Shown: in pieces, positions 1 to 14,100 of the stretch
Layout: each line of letters opens with the position of its first letter
Numbering within the stretch: position 1 is the first letter of the stretch
From: Rhea pennata
Lineage: Eukaryota > Chordata > Aves > Rheiformes > Rheidae
Reading direction: 5' to 3'
Assembly (NCBI RefSeq): GCF_028389875.1
Contig: NC_084677.1
Coordinates: 11,636,017-11,700,016 of the forward strand
DNA length: 64,000 nucleotides
The notes under the pieces: model-generated
Database searches by the model: none
What the model saw: the letters and a program-made list of their open reading frames with translations, nothing else
What the model was told of the DNA's origin: nothing
Translations under genes and position numbers: made by a program

Positions 1-324
1 TAAAGGAGTTTTGGTTAATATTCTTGTTTGGCTACTCGTGCTGTCTATGGTGGCAAATTTATTTAAGAAAGTGATGTCACAACTGCAGGACAAAACACTA
101 ATTACTATGACGAAATACAGAGCTTTTTTGTTTTGTGTTTTTTGTTCTTGTCTTTTACTTTACAGTAATGGGTTACCAAAAAACTAAAAAAGTATTAAAA
201 GTGTGTATTCCAATAAATGTTTGGTTAGAAGAAATACATTTAAATGGATTTAGATCAGTTATAGCAATTGAACAAAGATGCACCAAATTGGGGAATCTAT
301 TCAAATTTTCTAACTTTTAATAGT

Positions 325-800
325 AGCGCAGAATAGGTAAGGTTAGAAGGGACCTCTGGAGATCATCTAGTTCAACCTTTCTGCTCAGGCAGGATCACCT
401 AGAGCATATTAGACAGGGTTGCATCCAGATGGGCCTTGAAGATCTCCACAGAAGGAGACTCCACAACCTCTCTGGACAACCTGTTCCAGTGCTCCGTCAT
501 CTCACAGCGAAGAAATTCCCCCTCATGCTCAGGCGGAACTTCCTGTGCTTCAATTTCTGCCCATTGCCTCTTGTCCCGTCACACGGGACAACTGAAAAGA
601 GTTTGTTCTTGTCCCCTTGACACCCTCCCTTCAGGTACTTGTACACATCGATAAGATCCCCCCTCAGTCTTCTCTTCCCCAGGCTGGAGAGGCCCAGCTC
701 TCGCAGCCGTTCCTCATAGGGCGGGTGCTCCAGCCCTCTGATCATCTTCACAGCCCTGCGCTGGACTCTCTCCAGTAGCTCCATGTCTCTCTTAAGCACA
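325..800 (-). mobile_element. 5'-truncated CR1 LINE, 3' portion
   Basis: Read on the minus strand, 800 down to 325 encodes a damaged end of the CR1 ORF2 ([20 protein letters not shown], then [20 protein letters not shown] and [11 protein letters not shown]). It then runs into the typical avian CR1 3' UTR, ending GATGATCTCCAGAGGTCCC-like and ACCTATTCTG. Only the C-terminal end of the reverse-transcriptase ORF survives, so the copy is dead. A dinucleotide repeat abuts its 5' truncation point. Confidence 0.92.
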
Positions 801-807
801 CTGTATA

Positions 808-808
808 G

Positions 809-843
<35 letters not shown>

Positions 844-863
844 ATACATACATACATATATAT
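808..863. repeat. Compound (CA)n/(CG)n/(CATA)n microsatellite
   Basis: An alternating purine-pyrimidine tract runs from CACACGCGCGCG through about 12 CA units to CATACATACATA and TATATAT. It directly flanks the truncated CR1. Such tracts are length-variable and can adopt Z-DNA. Confidence 0.9.
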
Positions 864-2049
864 TCTGTTGTGTGTTCTTCTGTTTACTTGGCCAAGAATA
901 TAATTTGTGCTTTCAATAACTTTATTTCTCTTTAATAAAAGATCAGTAACTAAATTGATTTCCAATTTAGCAGTAGCTGAAATGCTTTCCCTGTAAGCTA
1001 GAAGGTTTGTCACATGAATGAAGTCGCATTAGAAATAGACCATTGTTTTTATTTAAAGACTATTTAAAGACATCATGAAAGCATGGTGCAGCCGCAGCTT
1101 GTTCACTGTGCTGAAGTACTTTTCCACCCAGAGGATCTTTGTTCTTTTTTATTATTTAAATGTTCATGCTAACTCCTCCCATCCTGTCTACTTCATGTTA
1201 GAGCTGGTGAACCACAACAAACTTGGAAATGACTCAGAGGGAGACGCTAGAAAACTTGTCTTACAGAACAAATGTGTAATACGCACTCTAGGAGCACTTC
1301 TGTATGAAGGGTTATATGGACCCAAGGTTTAAAAAAAGTTCAAGTATTTTAGCTACTGAAGAACCAAAAAAGTTGCTTAATGGAAGTTGTCTTGTCAGAG
1401 TGGATATTCATTTATGTCATGTACCTGCAATATTTGCTTCTGACTGTAAGAATGTTTTAATGTGCTGCTGTTATTTTTGGCTATATTTGATCTTACATTT
1501 GCTTTCAATGGGTATAAAATAAGTCAGTTGTGGCTTTCAAGTTTTTTTGAATAAGTAAAATGAATACTTTTTAAACTGGAAACACTGAAAGTGCTTGTTT
1601 CATTTGTGATGAATACCTGAGCACTTCAGTTCGGCAGGTTTCTTCTTCAAAGAAAATGGCTTCTGGCTCTCACTATGGTACCTGCATGGTGGGTTGTGCA
1701 GGACACCTCAATCTAACATTGGACTGACTGATTGCCGTATGACTCTGGAACAGGACTAAAATCTCTGAAGCAACATTTTGTTCATTTAAAGTAGGATGTA
1801 GGATATTTTTCTGTTTCCTGTGTGGTTTTGAATCACTAGGGATCATTGAAAAGCAAAGAACACTTGAAGTGAAAAATGCAGAGCAGATTCATGTGAGCAA
1901 AAAGTAGTACTAATGGTGCCCTTTTTGCACGAGTCATTTCTTTAAGCTGCAGTTGAATATCTTCTGCTGTTTCTTTCCTTCCGGGCAAGGTAGGAATACC
2001 TTTCCGTGCTGATGTTTCAAAACCCTTACCAAAACACAGAATGACTGTT

Positions 2050-2960
2050 GTTGCCTTTACATTTGGGCGAGGGATTGGAAACAGCGGGAGGCAGAAGCGC
2101 TGGCTGAGGTCGCCCTGCGGCCTCCAGAGCTGCGGGCCGCAACACCCCGAGCCGTCTGTCGAGAAACCTTTTTCTGGCAGGTTCCTTTTCTGATCGCTCC
2201 GTTTCCTCGTGCGCGCGAGCAGAGGCGCTGGCGGAGGGAGGCGGGGATGGAAGGAGACGGATGAGTACGTAGCAGACTCCTGCGGTTGTCTCGTGCGCGG
2301 GCCAGTTCGGGGCCGCGCCAGGCGCCGCGCGTCCTGACGAGGAAATGGTCCGTTGGCTCTGGCTGCGAGGAAGTAAAACCCCGACTCCTCTCTGGAACCC
2401 GAGCGCTACCCCAACACTTACCCAGTCGCGTCCTGGCACTTTATCCTTATCGAGGGACATTAGTATTTTGGGGCTTTGCCGTTAAGACTGCGACGGGAAG
2501 GTGCCGCGTGGGTGTGCGGTGGTCTCTCAGCGCATCTTCAGGACCAGCTTTCCGGCTGACGGTGCCCCCGTGGCTGTGGCGGACGGAGCCTCGCTGAGAC
2601 TTCCTCACGCGAGCGGCAGCGCGGCTCCGCTGAGCTTGCTTGCCCTCCGCGTAACACCGTCGACCCTCCGGTTAGGGAGGTGGTATCTCTGCTGCTGCTG
2701 TGAACTATCAGGGGCGATGAAAAACCCACGAGGGTCTGAGGGTGCTGCAGGGAAGGGACTGAGGTGTTTTATTTCTTCTCTTCAGTGGATAGCTGGAGCG
2801 TTGACTGCTGTGGCACCGTTCGGGTTGATTGCCAGGAGAAGTTTAGCTTGTTTGAGGTGTCCTGCATCTACCCAATGGGCTTCAGCTGCAGAGCAACAGA
2901 GGGAAAAGAAACCGCAGTGACAGCAAGGGGCGTCCTGCTGCCCGGAGAGCTGGTGGCAGC
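2050..2960. promoter_or_regulatory. CpG-rich patch in CYTH3 intron 1, candidate alternative promoter
   Basis: This is the only GC- and CpG-rich segment in the first 49 kb apart from a smaller patch at 30.5 kb. It contains runs such as GTGCGCGCGAG and several CGCG sites, sharply bounded by AT-rich DNA. It has no clear TATA box. I found no exon here that supplies the base needed by exon 2, so the promoter role is inference from composition. It could instead be the edge of an enhancer or an unrecognised repeat. Confidence 0.35.
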
Positions 2961-3784
2961 AGCTAATGCAAACGTTTTGTAACTTGATCGGCAGTAAAAA
3001 TCACGCACCATCTATGGTTTCTAAACCTTTATTTAAATATTAGTGTCTGTTTAGGTTTTAATTAGTGTTTGCAATTGCGAATGAAGGTAAAATTTGCCAA
3101 AATGTCTGCTGTGACAAAAAGTTAACACTCTCCACCCCAGCAAACAGCTCCCCCCAAACATGGACACTGCAAAATCTAATCTAATTTCACCTGCTGATCT
3201 AATACTGCAAAAGTGCTTTAGGGATACTCGAGTGTACTTCCCACTAACTAAGGCACTTAGCTTAGATTGATTATACACTTGGCATTTTAATAATCAGCAC
3301 TGGGTAACAAACTTCAGATTTTGTTGTCAGTTTTCAGTTAACTAACTGAAACATCTCGGGTATCTGTATGTGCACAGTGTGCATGTATTCATAAAATCTC
3401 TTCGGTTTTGGGGGGGTTAAAATCCTAGAGTGTACACATAAGACAAAGCTGTGAGGTCTTGTGTAGGCAAATATATTTGTAAGTCATGCAAATACCAACA
3501 GATTCTTTTTGCAAAAAAGAAATGTTTTGGAATGGGTGGGGTTCTGGTGAGAGGAAGGGAAAAAGCAGGTAAACATATTAAAGTCTGGTATTCTTTCAGT
3601 AAAAGACTTTATCATTTCCGAAGCTGGAAGTAATCTAATCATGTTTGTATCTGGAATAGCTAAATTAGATCATTTGCCATAATTACTTTGTGTCTAACAA
3701 GCTGTGTTGCCATTTGGAATATACTTAGACTCCTAGAAGGAAAGGAGGTTAATCACTAGATGTCAGAAAGAATCATTATATTTC

Positions 3785-3842
3785 AGGGAGGCTGGACTAG
3801 ATGATCTCCAGAGGTCCCTTCCAACCTTACTGATTCTATGAT
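3785..3842 (+). mobile_element. CR1 3'-end fragment (about 60 bp)
   Basis: The sequence GGCTGGACTAGATGATCTCC, followed by AGAGGTCCCTTCCAACCTTA and CTGATTCTATG, is the conserved CR1 3' terminus with its ATTCTATG octamer. It is a severely truncated insertion with no coding sequence. Confidence 0.92.
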
Positions 3843-4947
3843 TATTAAGATTTGAACAGAGGATGTGTTTCAAATATGAACCTAAATCTTTGCTCCTGAT
3901 CCTGTTGCTAGAGGCTGCTGAACACGTGCACATGAAATAAAGAAACAGCTTTGGCTTTTTCAAATGACTACGGTTGTTGCATGTTTCTGTTGGTATAGAA
4001 TCACTTAAAATGTTTTAATTATTTTAGTTGTTCCATTTATCTGATCTTGAAGGAAAAGCTGTTCTATAATTATGGAGCGATTTCCAAGAAAGTGGGTAGC
4101 ATTAAAACTATTATACTGTAGGTTTGTTGCAGAGCAGGTGAATATTTTTGGTTGACATGCTAGTGCTGTGCGAGTAAGTGAGTAGCGTCTCTCCTAGGAA
4201 GCTTCTTGTTAGGGAAAAACGTAATGGCACAGTAAAAGCTGAGGTTTCGTTGGAGTAACTTTTCATGTTTGCTGCTTGTCAGATGCAGACAGCAGGGTAA
4301 TGGAGCTGCTGCTAGGGTGGGTTACAGCCATAGCTGTGTACAGAGATATATTTGCATCTTCAATAGCAATTATTTTTTTATCAACAGGATAGCAGTTTTG
4401 TTTTAGCATAGCCAAGAAGATATCTAAAATTGACTTAAAAACTTTGGACTTACTTAAATGGTATTATACAAAAATATAAGCTTGTGAGATACTGTGTTAA
4501 ATAACTGATTCCAACTGTTTGTTTATTTGTAATGAATAAAGATATCTGTCTACTGATGGAAGGTAATTGCTGTTAAAGATGTTAGTAGTATTGTACTTAA
4601 AGGCATCTGCTGCACAAAGCAAATAAAAAGGTTGATAGCTGAAAATATGCTATCGTCTGAAATCGGCACAGGATATGCATCTTTATAATGAGTTTTATGC
4701 AACTTTGATTTTTTTCCTGAACAGATATTCAGATGAGTGTATTTTGAGTCGTAATAAATTTACGTGAAGAATTTTGGTCTGCTATTGAAACAATTGGATT
4801 GATACTAGGCATGATTTTGGCAGTTTAACTGTAGAACCAAATCTTATAACCCAGTGTATGGTAACAAATTCCCTTAAATGGTCTGGCTTTCTTATATCTC
4901 GCTAACTTACGGTTTCTAAAGTAAAAATTCAGTAAGTTGAATATTTG

Positions 4948-4970
4948 CCCCCCCTCCCCCCCCCCCCCCC
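4948..4970. repeat. Poly-C tract, interrupted by one T
   Basis: Seven C, one T and fifteen C lie about 110 bases upstream of the exon 2 acceptor. The complementary strand is a potential G-quadruplex former. The length is prone to sequencing error. Confidence 0.85.
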
Positions 4971-5078
4971 GGAAAATAAGCTCGGCTGAGAAACTTACTT
5001 TCTTAATTGACATAATCAGATTTTCTGTTACAAAGTGTGTTTGCAAATGCTGAAAGACTATATTCTGCTGTATTTCAG

Positions 5079-5161
5079 TGCCTGATGACCTCTCCATAGA
5101 AGAAAGAGAAGAACTTTTAAATATTCGTCGCAGGAAAAAAGAACTGATTGATGATATCGAG
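5079..5161 (+). CDS. CYTH3: CYTH3 exon 2 (first visible coding exon): start of coiled coil
   Basis: The acceptor is tatttcag and the donor is GAG|gtaatt. The exon enters with one base supplied upstream (G|TG, Val) and leaves in phase 0. It encodes [20 protein letters not shown] and then KELIDDIE, the heptad-rich start of the cytohesin coiled coil, which binds scaffold partners such as GRASP and CYTIP in the family. Confidence 0.95.
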
Positions 5162-8100
5162 GTAATTGATTTATCTGTAAAGATTCTAGAGGCCTATTTC
5201 GGTAGATTTAAGTTACAGTACACTGCAGTGTTTCCCTCTACCTAGTTATGAACTACAAGTAATATTTTCGAAGAATCTAAATAGCTTAACCTAAATCTTA
5301 CTCTATAAATCCTATTTATAATTAGTATTTATGTGCTTTTAAAAATGTTAATATTTGTATTTATGTAATATAGCATGTGTACATATACACATTCTTGATT
5401 TGTTTGATTACATATATACAGTAGATTTGTATACAGGATAGCAGTGAATAAGAAATCTGGGCAAAAAATAATCTTATATTGAAACTCATGAAAGACTGAA
5501 GGTAAGCAGTTGAACAAGTTTAAAATCTACATTCAGAACAGAGTCTAAAAGCAGCTTTTTGGAAGAGGATTCTTGATCTTGGATGTTCTGACCAGGGTAC
5601 ATACTAGGAATTAAGATCTCTGCGTTTAAAACTGATTCAGTTGTGGTAAAATCTTTAAGCCAAAAAGTCTTAAAGAAGATATAAGATATACTGCTTTTCT
5701 TCAGATTACTAGTAAATATTAAATCCCCCCCCTCCCCAGACTAATTGATCATATTCATATATGCTAGCCAATTTCAAGAAGTGCTTTAATATTGGTTAAC
5801 TTATTCTACGTCCTTCTTTTGGCAGAGATTAAAATTTGAGATAGCTGAGGTTATGACAGAAATCGATAATCTGACTAGCGTAGAAGAAAGGTAAGTAATG
5901 CTAACAATATGGGTATGCTTCAGTGAGATGTTGGAACATGTCTTTCAGGAACAGCAAATAAAAATAACTATTATATTAAACAAATGTTTGATCACCCTTT
6001 TTCAGTTTTGTTATAAGGTCTTATCCCATTCAGGAGTGTCTTTCGTTTGGATAGAAAATGTATGTTGGATAGAATGTGGTACTTTCAACTGTTCTGTTGA
6101 TAATGATACAGCTTTCTAAAGCTGTACTCACTTAAAATAAATTAAAATTGTGATGTATTTTTCCCCATGTAAAAACTAAATGTCTCGGTTTCGTAATAGA
6201 AATTACAAAAGTAGACAAAGTGCGAGTTAAAAGAGGTTAATCCAGAAACTGTTGTGTTATATAAGAGCAACTGATAATCTTTTTGTTTCTTCCTTCTTTT
6301 TCTCCATATGTAGCAAAGCTACACAAAGAAATAAGCAAATAGCTATGGGAAGGAAGAAATTCAACATGGATCCTAAGAAGGTAGAGTGTATTTTTTTTTT
6401 TTTTTTTTTTTTTTTCCTTGTCAGGACTCAGATGCCTGTTACTAATGTGATTTGTGGCAAATACAGACTGTTTCCTTTAAGAAAACATTTCTGGTAGTGT
6501 TAAATTCATAGGCCTCATTTGTCTGTCCTTTAACACACTAAGCAGAGGGTAAAATTAGGCACAATTTAAAGTTAAATTTAGTCATTTGCCAGTCGTGTAT
6601 GCTTTTTCACTCAAGCAAGCTTTTTTTTTTGATAATGGAAAATATTTATCAATGATCAAATATGCCAGATATTGACCAAGCTTGCAGAAAGTTTATTTGC
6701 ATCTGATACAGGTGTTCTATGTTGATATGCAAAATGTAATTATAAAAATATTTTGAAGTTTGGTAACTAGTTAGGCCATACATATGATATGACCCCTATT
6801 TTTTGTTCTTTCACCGTATCTAATGTTTTTAATTTGTTGTCACATAACTTCAGTATTTGTATATCTAAATTCTGTTTGTGAAAAATGCATGTGTTCCTAT
6901 TTGTGTGCTTACATATACACACATATATACATACCTATTCCACTGAAACCCACCTGCAGGTGAGTATTTTGTTATCAATTTCAAGAAGGCTATTACACAT
7001 TTGGCTGAAAGGTAAGTAGTTCACTTTCCTGCAGTAGCTTTCTTTTTCTTAATTGCAATTTTACCTTTAGAATTTCATGACCTGCTCATTCTCTTGCAGA
7101 CTTCCCTGTGATATATTAAAGTATTCCTTTGATATATTGAACTTTGTTTCCTAGATTTCTCCTTTAACCTCTACTTTTCCATTTTGCAGCTTTCTTGCTT
7201 TTACTGCCTTCTGTTGTCCTCATTAGGATTCCATTTTGAATTTTTGAAAGATCTTTAACAACTCTTTTAAAACTTTTTAATAAAGCTTTACTTTTCTGTG
7301 TTAGTTCTTGGCGTGTTTTCTTTCCAATTTTACTGAATTCAGTTGTTTTGGTGGCTTTTCTGTAATATTCCAAGTACAGTAATGTCCCCTACTTTTTTAG
7401 GGGCTATCTTCAACTTACCGTAAACATTGAAGTGTTTAGTGATACAGAACTTTTTTTAAGCCATTGACCATCTCTTTTATTTTTCTTCTCTGTTTTGGCA
7501 AATCTGACTTTGTTTCTGTTGAGGGCAGAATATCTTGAAATATCCTCATAGTATGTTGTTTCTTCCAGCTCCTTTGCCTTGTGGAAGTTTGTGGTAAAAT
7601 CACAGAATGATGTCGAATTCTTTCATTGCAATGTTAGCTGTTTTTTATTGGTGGGCGAATTTATTTCTATAAATAGATGTTGTGGCCACATTGCTACTGA
7701 ACATAATTTAAGTGTAGTAAATAGAATAGTATTCCTTAATAATGTCTGTGAAACAGTGGTAGCCTGCAATAGCTGATGCTCTAAAGCTGGATCATGTCCT
7801 TGTTAGCAACTGCTATTTTGAATTACAGGCAGCTAAAATATATGTCCTTCTAGTATTTGAGAGAATTAACTTGAGGTCATTGCAAAAAAGACGTTTTTCT
7901 TTCCTAAATGGGAGAGAAGATGGTCACTCCAGTCAGGAATGTGAACAAAATGGGGATACCAATAGGTGTATTGAATTCTCCAAATTCTCTCCTTTAAAAA
8001 CAAGTAATTCAAAAGAGATCTAACATGCTCTTATTGGCAAGAACACGTAGAACTAATTGCTCAAATTCTATTTGAAGACCTTTAAATTTTTTGATGTCTA

Positions 8101-11100
8101 ATGAAGAGCAATTACTCCTCCTCCCCTCCTCCCCCCAAAAAAAAAACCTTGTCAGAAGAGCTATGTTTAATGTAGTTATATGATGTAACATCATGTAACT
8201 AGTTATTTGCATTTGGATAGCTAATGTGGAAAGGGCTATAATGACAGTCTGTAAAATGCTCTAAGGATCCCTGTGCAGGGAATGTGACAATGTGCTTGAA
8301 ATTCACAGCACTAGAAGTCAGTTCTGTCTGGAAATTAATCCTCTACGATAAAGAGAGGATTTAAACAACAGTAAAATATCTAAGTTACTGTAAAAACTAC
8401 AAAATTCAGAGCAGGTTTCCCTTCACTGACTCTTGGAAAATCTGTGCAGTATTTTTAATGAATATTAAATATTGCCATAAGTGTATATTTTGTGCGGGAA
8501 GTCAACCTACCACAGATATCTCCCATCTGATATCTGTCTACAGAAAGAACTTACACAGAGTCAGAAGATGGTGTAGGAGCAGAGGGGGTTTTGGCTGGCC
8601 CGTTTCACTGTTTGTTCCAGGCAGTACAGTTGTTGTCCCAGACGAACTTCCTTTTCCTGTCTATTTGCCTTGTGGTTCCTTAACATTCTAAGGAGGGGAA
8701 AAAAAAAAGAAAAAAAAATAGTAGTTTGTAGCATGTTAAGGTGTCTGCTTCTATGCAGAGAAATTTGTTTTCCATGATTATAGTCATTATCATCATCTTT
8801 TTCAGTAACCTGTATATAACTATTCTAGTCAAGTCTGCTTACATCAAACACGAATAATATGGTCCAAGTATTAAACAAGGCAATATGCAACTGCTATTTC
8901 TGATGTTTGTTGGAAGGAAGATTCTCTGTCAGTTGATGGATCTGAGAAAACTTTTTGAATAACATGCTTTGGGGAAAAAAATCCATTGTCAAAAGAATTT
9001 TTTGGTACAATTATTCAGTTATGAAGGAAACTTTGAAGTGATCATTTCTGAGGAAGGCTCAGCTATTTGTACTTCACAATAAAACTGACATTTTCTTTGT
9101 AACAAGTTCATGTCTGTTCTTTAATGACTTATAAGAGTATTAGGTTATGAGAGTCAGAATGCCAGCCTGACATTGAAATAAGTTTTCAAATGACAATTAA
9201 GTTGTTTCAAGAAAATTGCGTTCTAAATTTTTTTTTATTATTATTACTATTTTTAATGCTTCAAGACTGGTAGCGTCACAGTTTTTCTCTGCCAAAGTAG
9301 GTCAGAAAACTGACTTTTTTTTGTCAGGCAGATGGTAATGATTTAAAAAAACAAAAACAAACAAACAACAAAAAAACCCAGGATGAACTGACCAGAAGGA
9401 TAATTACTTTTTGGTGGTTTACTGTGGGCCTTCATGTTTGCTCTGTCCAAAAATAATGAAAGTTTTCAAAGTTAGAATGAAATAAAAAATACTGCTGGCA
9501 CTTTAGTGGAATCAGCAGGAATATTAACCTCTTTGTTAGGGTATAGAGTGGAGAAAAAGGAAGACATCTGTTCATGACCTGCTGAGATTTGGAATACCAT
9601 CCTTTCCATCATTTTAAAAATCTTAATACAACTTTTAGCCTCCTTTCTTTAGTGCTTTGCAGCAAGTTCTCAGGGCATCCTTAGACTATGCAAATTGCAG
9701 GGTCAGTTCTTCATGGCAGGGCAGGATTACAGGGGCTTGATCAAACACCCTCTGCAAGAGAGGGGAGCCTCTCCTCGCTTCAGCAGCAGCTCGGTGGCAA
9801 AAGCTTGACTGTTTTCGGGGAGAGTCCTTCGTGAATAGCTCAGTTCAAGCGCAACCAGAAGTCGGTGACAATCCCAGTGCCAGCAGTAACCATCATCTCT
9901 TTAAACTTGTTGCAGTATCTTCAGCCACAACCCCTACTGCAAGTAGGGGCTTGATGTATCGGATTGCTGATTGCAAATTAAAACAGATGCTTTATTTTGT
10001 GTCATTGAAGCAGTTAAGTTATTCCTGTATAGCTCTTCATTGTAAGATGTTACAGATTGTGGCTCAGCACACATCTATGCAATAGAATGAACAGCTTAAC
10101 TTGCACATTAACTCTAAAGAGCAATGTGAAATTGTTATTCAGTTAAAATAATTTGTTATTTCTATAGTTGAGAAATTTTAATTGCCACATAGTACTTCTA
10201 GCCTTATAAATGCATTATTTTTGAATCTATAAATTAGCAGTGAATATTGCTTATGTAACTGAAGACATTCTTTTTTTTTTACTACTTTTTTAATTTATAG
10301 ACTAATTCATAATATGCAAAATACAAGTCTGTCAATAAATTTGTGCCAGATTTCACAAGCAATATTTACATAAATGTTTGTGGAAGAAAACAACATTCCT
10401 TTTCTTCTGGAATTGCTTTTCCTAGGGAATACAGTTTCTGATAGAAAATGACCTCCTGCAGAACACTGCGGAAGACATAGCACAATTCCTGTATAAAGGA
10501 GAAGGATTGAATAAAACGGTAATCGGAGATTACCTTGGTGAAAGGTAAATAAAAATATTTAAAATCTGTTTTTGTGTTTACAAAATACATCTAGGGATTT
10601 TTTTGAAAGTTACCTTCCCCTTCAAAGGCTACGGGAGCTGGCTAGTACTCACAGATGTATAAAAGCTATACTGGGAAGTAAAACTACTACCCTGTTATGA
10701 TAGGTTTTGTTTCTGTTTGATTGTTGTTTGTTTTAAATGGATACGTTGTTGAATAATTAATTTTTTTAATTCACTGCAACTTGCTGTTTTGAGAAAATGC
10801 ATTTAAATTTGACTGTAGTGAAGAATTTAATACCAAAAGCTTCTGGAATGTCTGAGAGTTGTATTACAACATTTCCAGTAGCTCCTGATGCTCTGTCCAG
10901 ACAAGGAACATCGTAACAATTGCTAAATAAACAGAGTAAAGAAATTACTTATTAAAATTGGTAGCACTGTGCCAGTGGTTTTAAGCAGGTTGTTGTGTTG
11001 TCATCTTCCCTGCACACAGATTTTTCTATAATGTTCTTGGGCAATAAGCAGGCATCTTGTAGAGCAGTCACACCGTAGCTTTATCAATTCTAGTGCAATA

Positions 11101-14100
11101 AATGTGCCAGTTTGTTTCTGTGGCTGTGCAGCTCGGGAACTGGTCTTGAAAACTGCTGTGGAAAGAGGCAGAAGTGAAGAGTAAGTTGGAGTACGTGTAT
11201 GTACGTGCTTGCACATGTTCAGGGTCAGATGCCAGTTGTGGAGGTTTAAAAGTTGACTCATTTAGGATCCACGCCTGTAGTGATATGTTTGGTAGCTCCC
11301 TTTTGAGGCATCCATAATTTGCTTTCAGAATCAGGGCTTAATTTGTGCACAGCAATTTCCTCCTGAAACTGATATATTTAATGCAAGTTTTCACTGTAAT
11401 ATGCATATTTTGAAAATATGTTTTCACTGTAAAGTTTCTCTACCATGTGTGCAGACATTTTCAGAATTTTACAGGAAGCATTGTGAAGTTTCTCTTGAAT
11501 ATCTGGACTAACAGAACTGTACAATTACTTACAAATAGCTATATATTAATGTTCATAATTATGAAACTGTAACAGAGCTTGTATAAAGCTGTGTCTGCTC
11601 TTTTTTGAGATGCATTATATCATGGTATTGTGTTCTGAAATAATTCCACTTTTTCTAGTCCTAATCCTCAAAGCCCTTTATTCATGCAGATGGAGGTCTT
11701 ATCATATATCCAGTCCCACTAGAGTTGTCATAAATAGTCATGTCACTATTTATAGGTTCATATTTAAAATTCAAAAATGTTTTCCTAGTTCTTATGTATT
11801 CCAAGCTGGACAGCACTGTGCTCTTCATCCACACTCTGAAAGCGAAACTGTTGAATAGCTCCCTTTTATCAGTTCAAAAGTAAGCTGAAAATAGTGGTCA
11901 ACTTTCGGTAATATTGATAAGGTATACTGATAAATATGCAATTCAATGACGTGTTCCTGTTTTTTTTTCCGAGACCTAACTACAGGCAAATGTAGAGACT
12001 AGCACTGAATAGCAAATTCGATCTGGGAATTTCCTACAAATCTATCAAATGGGTGATAAAATCTTGGGAGAAGTGAGAAAATGAACATACTGATACTGTT
12101 CTGCCACAAGACAGAAGCAGCATATCCATTTTAAGGAGCAGTTGAAGTAAAGAGGGAATTTAAGATTATTTTTTGTTTTAAAAGAAGATTTGTTTTTCAG
12201 TGTATCTAGTCACTTCCATTGTTTTTGCATCACTTAACAGAAATGAAAAAACAAGCATTATTAATACAGTAACGGGAAAGCAAACATTTTTTTTTTTTTT
12301 TGCCTACTTTTTTCATATTAAAATAAAATAAAATAGTAAGGGGGGTGCAGCTGAAGAGAGAGGGCAGTTTAGTTTTCAGGAATGTGCGTGGATATATTTT
12401 AAATTATTTTATATTATTAGAGTATATTAATACGTAGTGTTATAGCAGTCTAAATTAGAAAAACTGAATGGCAAAATGAAACAAGAGGATACCTAGAAGA
12501 GTACAATAAATAAAGGATGAATTACATCTTATAAAAGATTAAAGAGTTCTTCAGATATGGATAATTCTTCACTTAAAAATAAGTGGCTTTCTAGACCTTT
12601 TGTGGTATTTGGGTTTCAGTCTTTGGAGCTGTGCCCAGCACAAATATTGCTATTAATTCAGTCTACATTAAAACCTAAAAAAACAAAATTAGAATAAAAG
12701 GCTAACATTTGTTCTGAATTACTGCAGTTTTGTGCACAAGAAAACAAGATCAGTATTTGGTTTATAGTAACAAAGTACCCTTATTGAGTCCTGTGTTTAG
12801 GTTATTTTAGTAGGTTATTTCACTGCATTGAGAAATAGTCACACAACTAAACTGTGCATTACTAAATTTGATACGAGTTATTTTTCACTTGACAGGGCTC
12901 ATGTGTTTTTTCTCTAAACAGTGTGGTGACATCCTAATGAATGAATGGTTGATTTAAAAATATTTACCTGTGGATGTTACAGGTTGGTTACACACGGTTA
13001 GTCAGTAATGCAAGAGATAATTCGTGGCGGATGTACAGCTGCCTATTTTTGGGTGGAGGCTGATACACAGCATTCTGTTTTGGTGATGTGTTTAAAGCAC
13101 ACCCTAAAGATTGTAAACCTTTTATGCTTATGGCAGATGTATCCATTGATGGTACAGACTAAATTCTGTCTACGTCCAAGTCATTCTAGGTTCATTAATA
13201 TTTAAATACTAGTTTTGCATTTAAACACCTTTGTTTCAGACAAGCATACTTTGACTCATGCTTTATATAGCAATTTAAAAGATAGGTACCTGCGAGGAGG
13301 CCCCAGTCAAAACATACTCTGATGTTAGTAAACTTTCATTATAACAATAGCAATGGCAAAAATGGGCAAAGCATTTGCATTGTCTTTAAAAAAAAAAAAA
13401 AAAAAGAAAGAAAGAAAGAAAAAAAAAAAACTCAAATGTGTGAAATTTTTCTGATGATTTGATTTGATAAGTATTATTGAGTGTTTGCTTGCCTTTTCTC
13501 AGGGAAAAAAAAGGAAATAACAAAAGACCTATGTCTATTTCCATTTCTGTCTTTTACAGAGATGAATTTAATATTAAAGTTCTTCAGGCTTTTGTTGAAC
13601 TCCATGAGTTCGCCGATCTCAATCTTGTACAAGCCTTAAGGTGGGTAAATTCTTTCTTTTTCTGACCTTTATCATATTGCACGTTCATATGAGTCACTGT
13701 GCTGACTTACTCATCATAAAGCTGATCTATAGCTCAGCATGATTATATGCTCTACTATGCAAGTTAGCAGAGAAAACTGTTTTAACCTTTTCCAGTTGCT
13801 TTCACTATGCTGCCTTTGTCTGAAATAATTATTTTTCATCTTCAAAGACAACTAAAATGTAGCCATGGCTCTTTGGTGTGCCTGCCAAATGTGGATATTT
13901 GAAGATTCATTTTATAGCTTAAGGTAGAGATACGTTAAAAACGAACAAAACCCTAAGCCAGACAAATCATTTTCTTTGCTACTCTCTCCTTTTTCCTTTC
14001 TTCCCACCTCAGTTTGTTCCTTCTAATACTAAAAAAAAAAAAAAAAAAAGTCTGCTCACTGTGATCAGTGACTTTGTTCAGTTGCAAAGAGGTAAACCTT

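Larger units (their letters stand above)
1..5078 (+). other. CYTH3 intron 1 / upstream region
   Basis: No supported coding exon was found here. The stretch holds a truncated CR1 (325-800), a CA/TA microsatellite (808-863), a CpG-rich patch (about 2050-2960), a 60-bp CR1 tail (3785-3842) and a C-rich run (4948-4970). Because exon 2 needs one base from an upstream exon and human CYTH3 intron 1 is very long, most of this is probably intron 1. The remainder looks like ordinary AT-rich intron. Confidence 0.6.

Noticed and set aside
2247-2264. ATG followed by GAA GGA GAC GGA as a possible first CYTH3 exon (MEGDG resembles the acidic/Gly CYTH3 start)
   Set aside because: The frame hits TGA after five codons and no donor leaves the single G needed by exon 2.
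7164-7373. Lysine-rich minus-strand open frame of 69 codons
   Set aside because: It arises from T-rich intronic sequence; no domain, no partner exon, no homology recognised.
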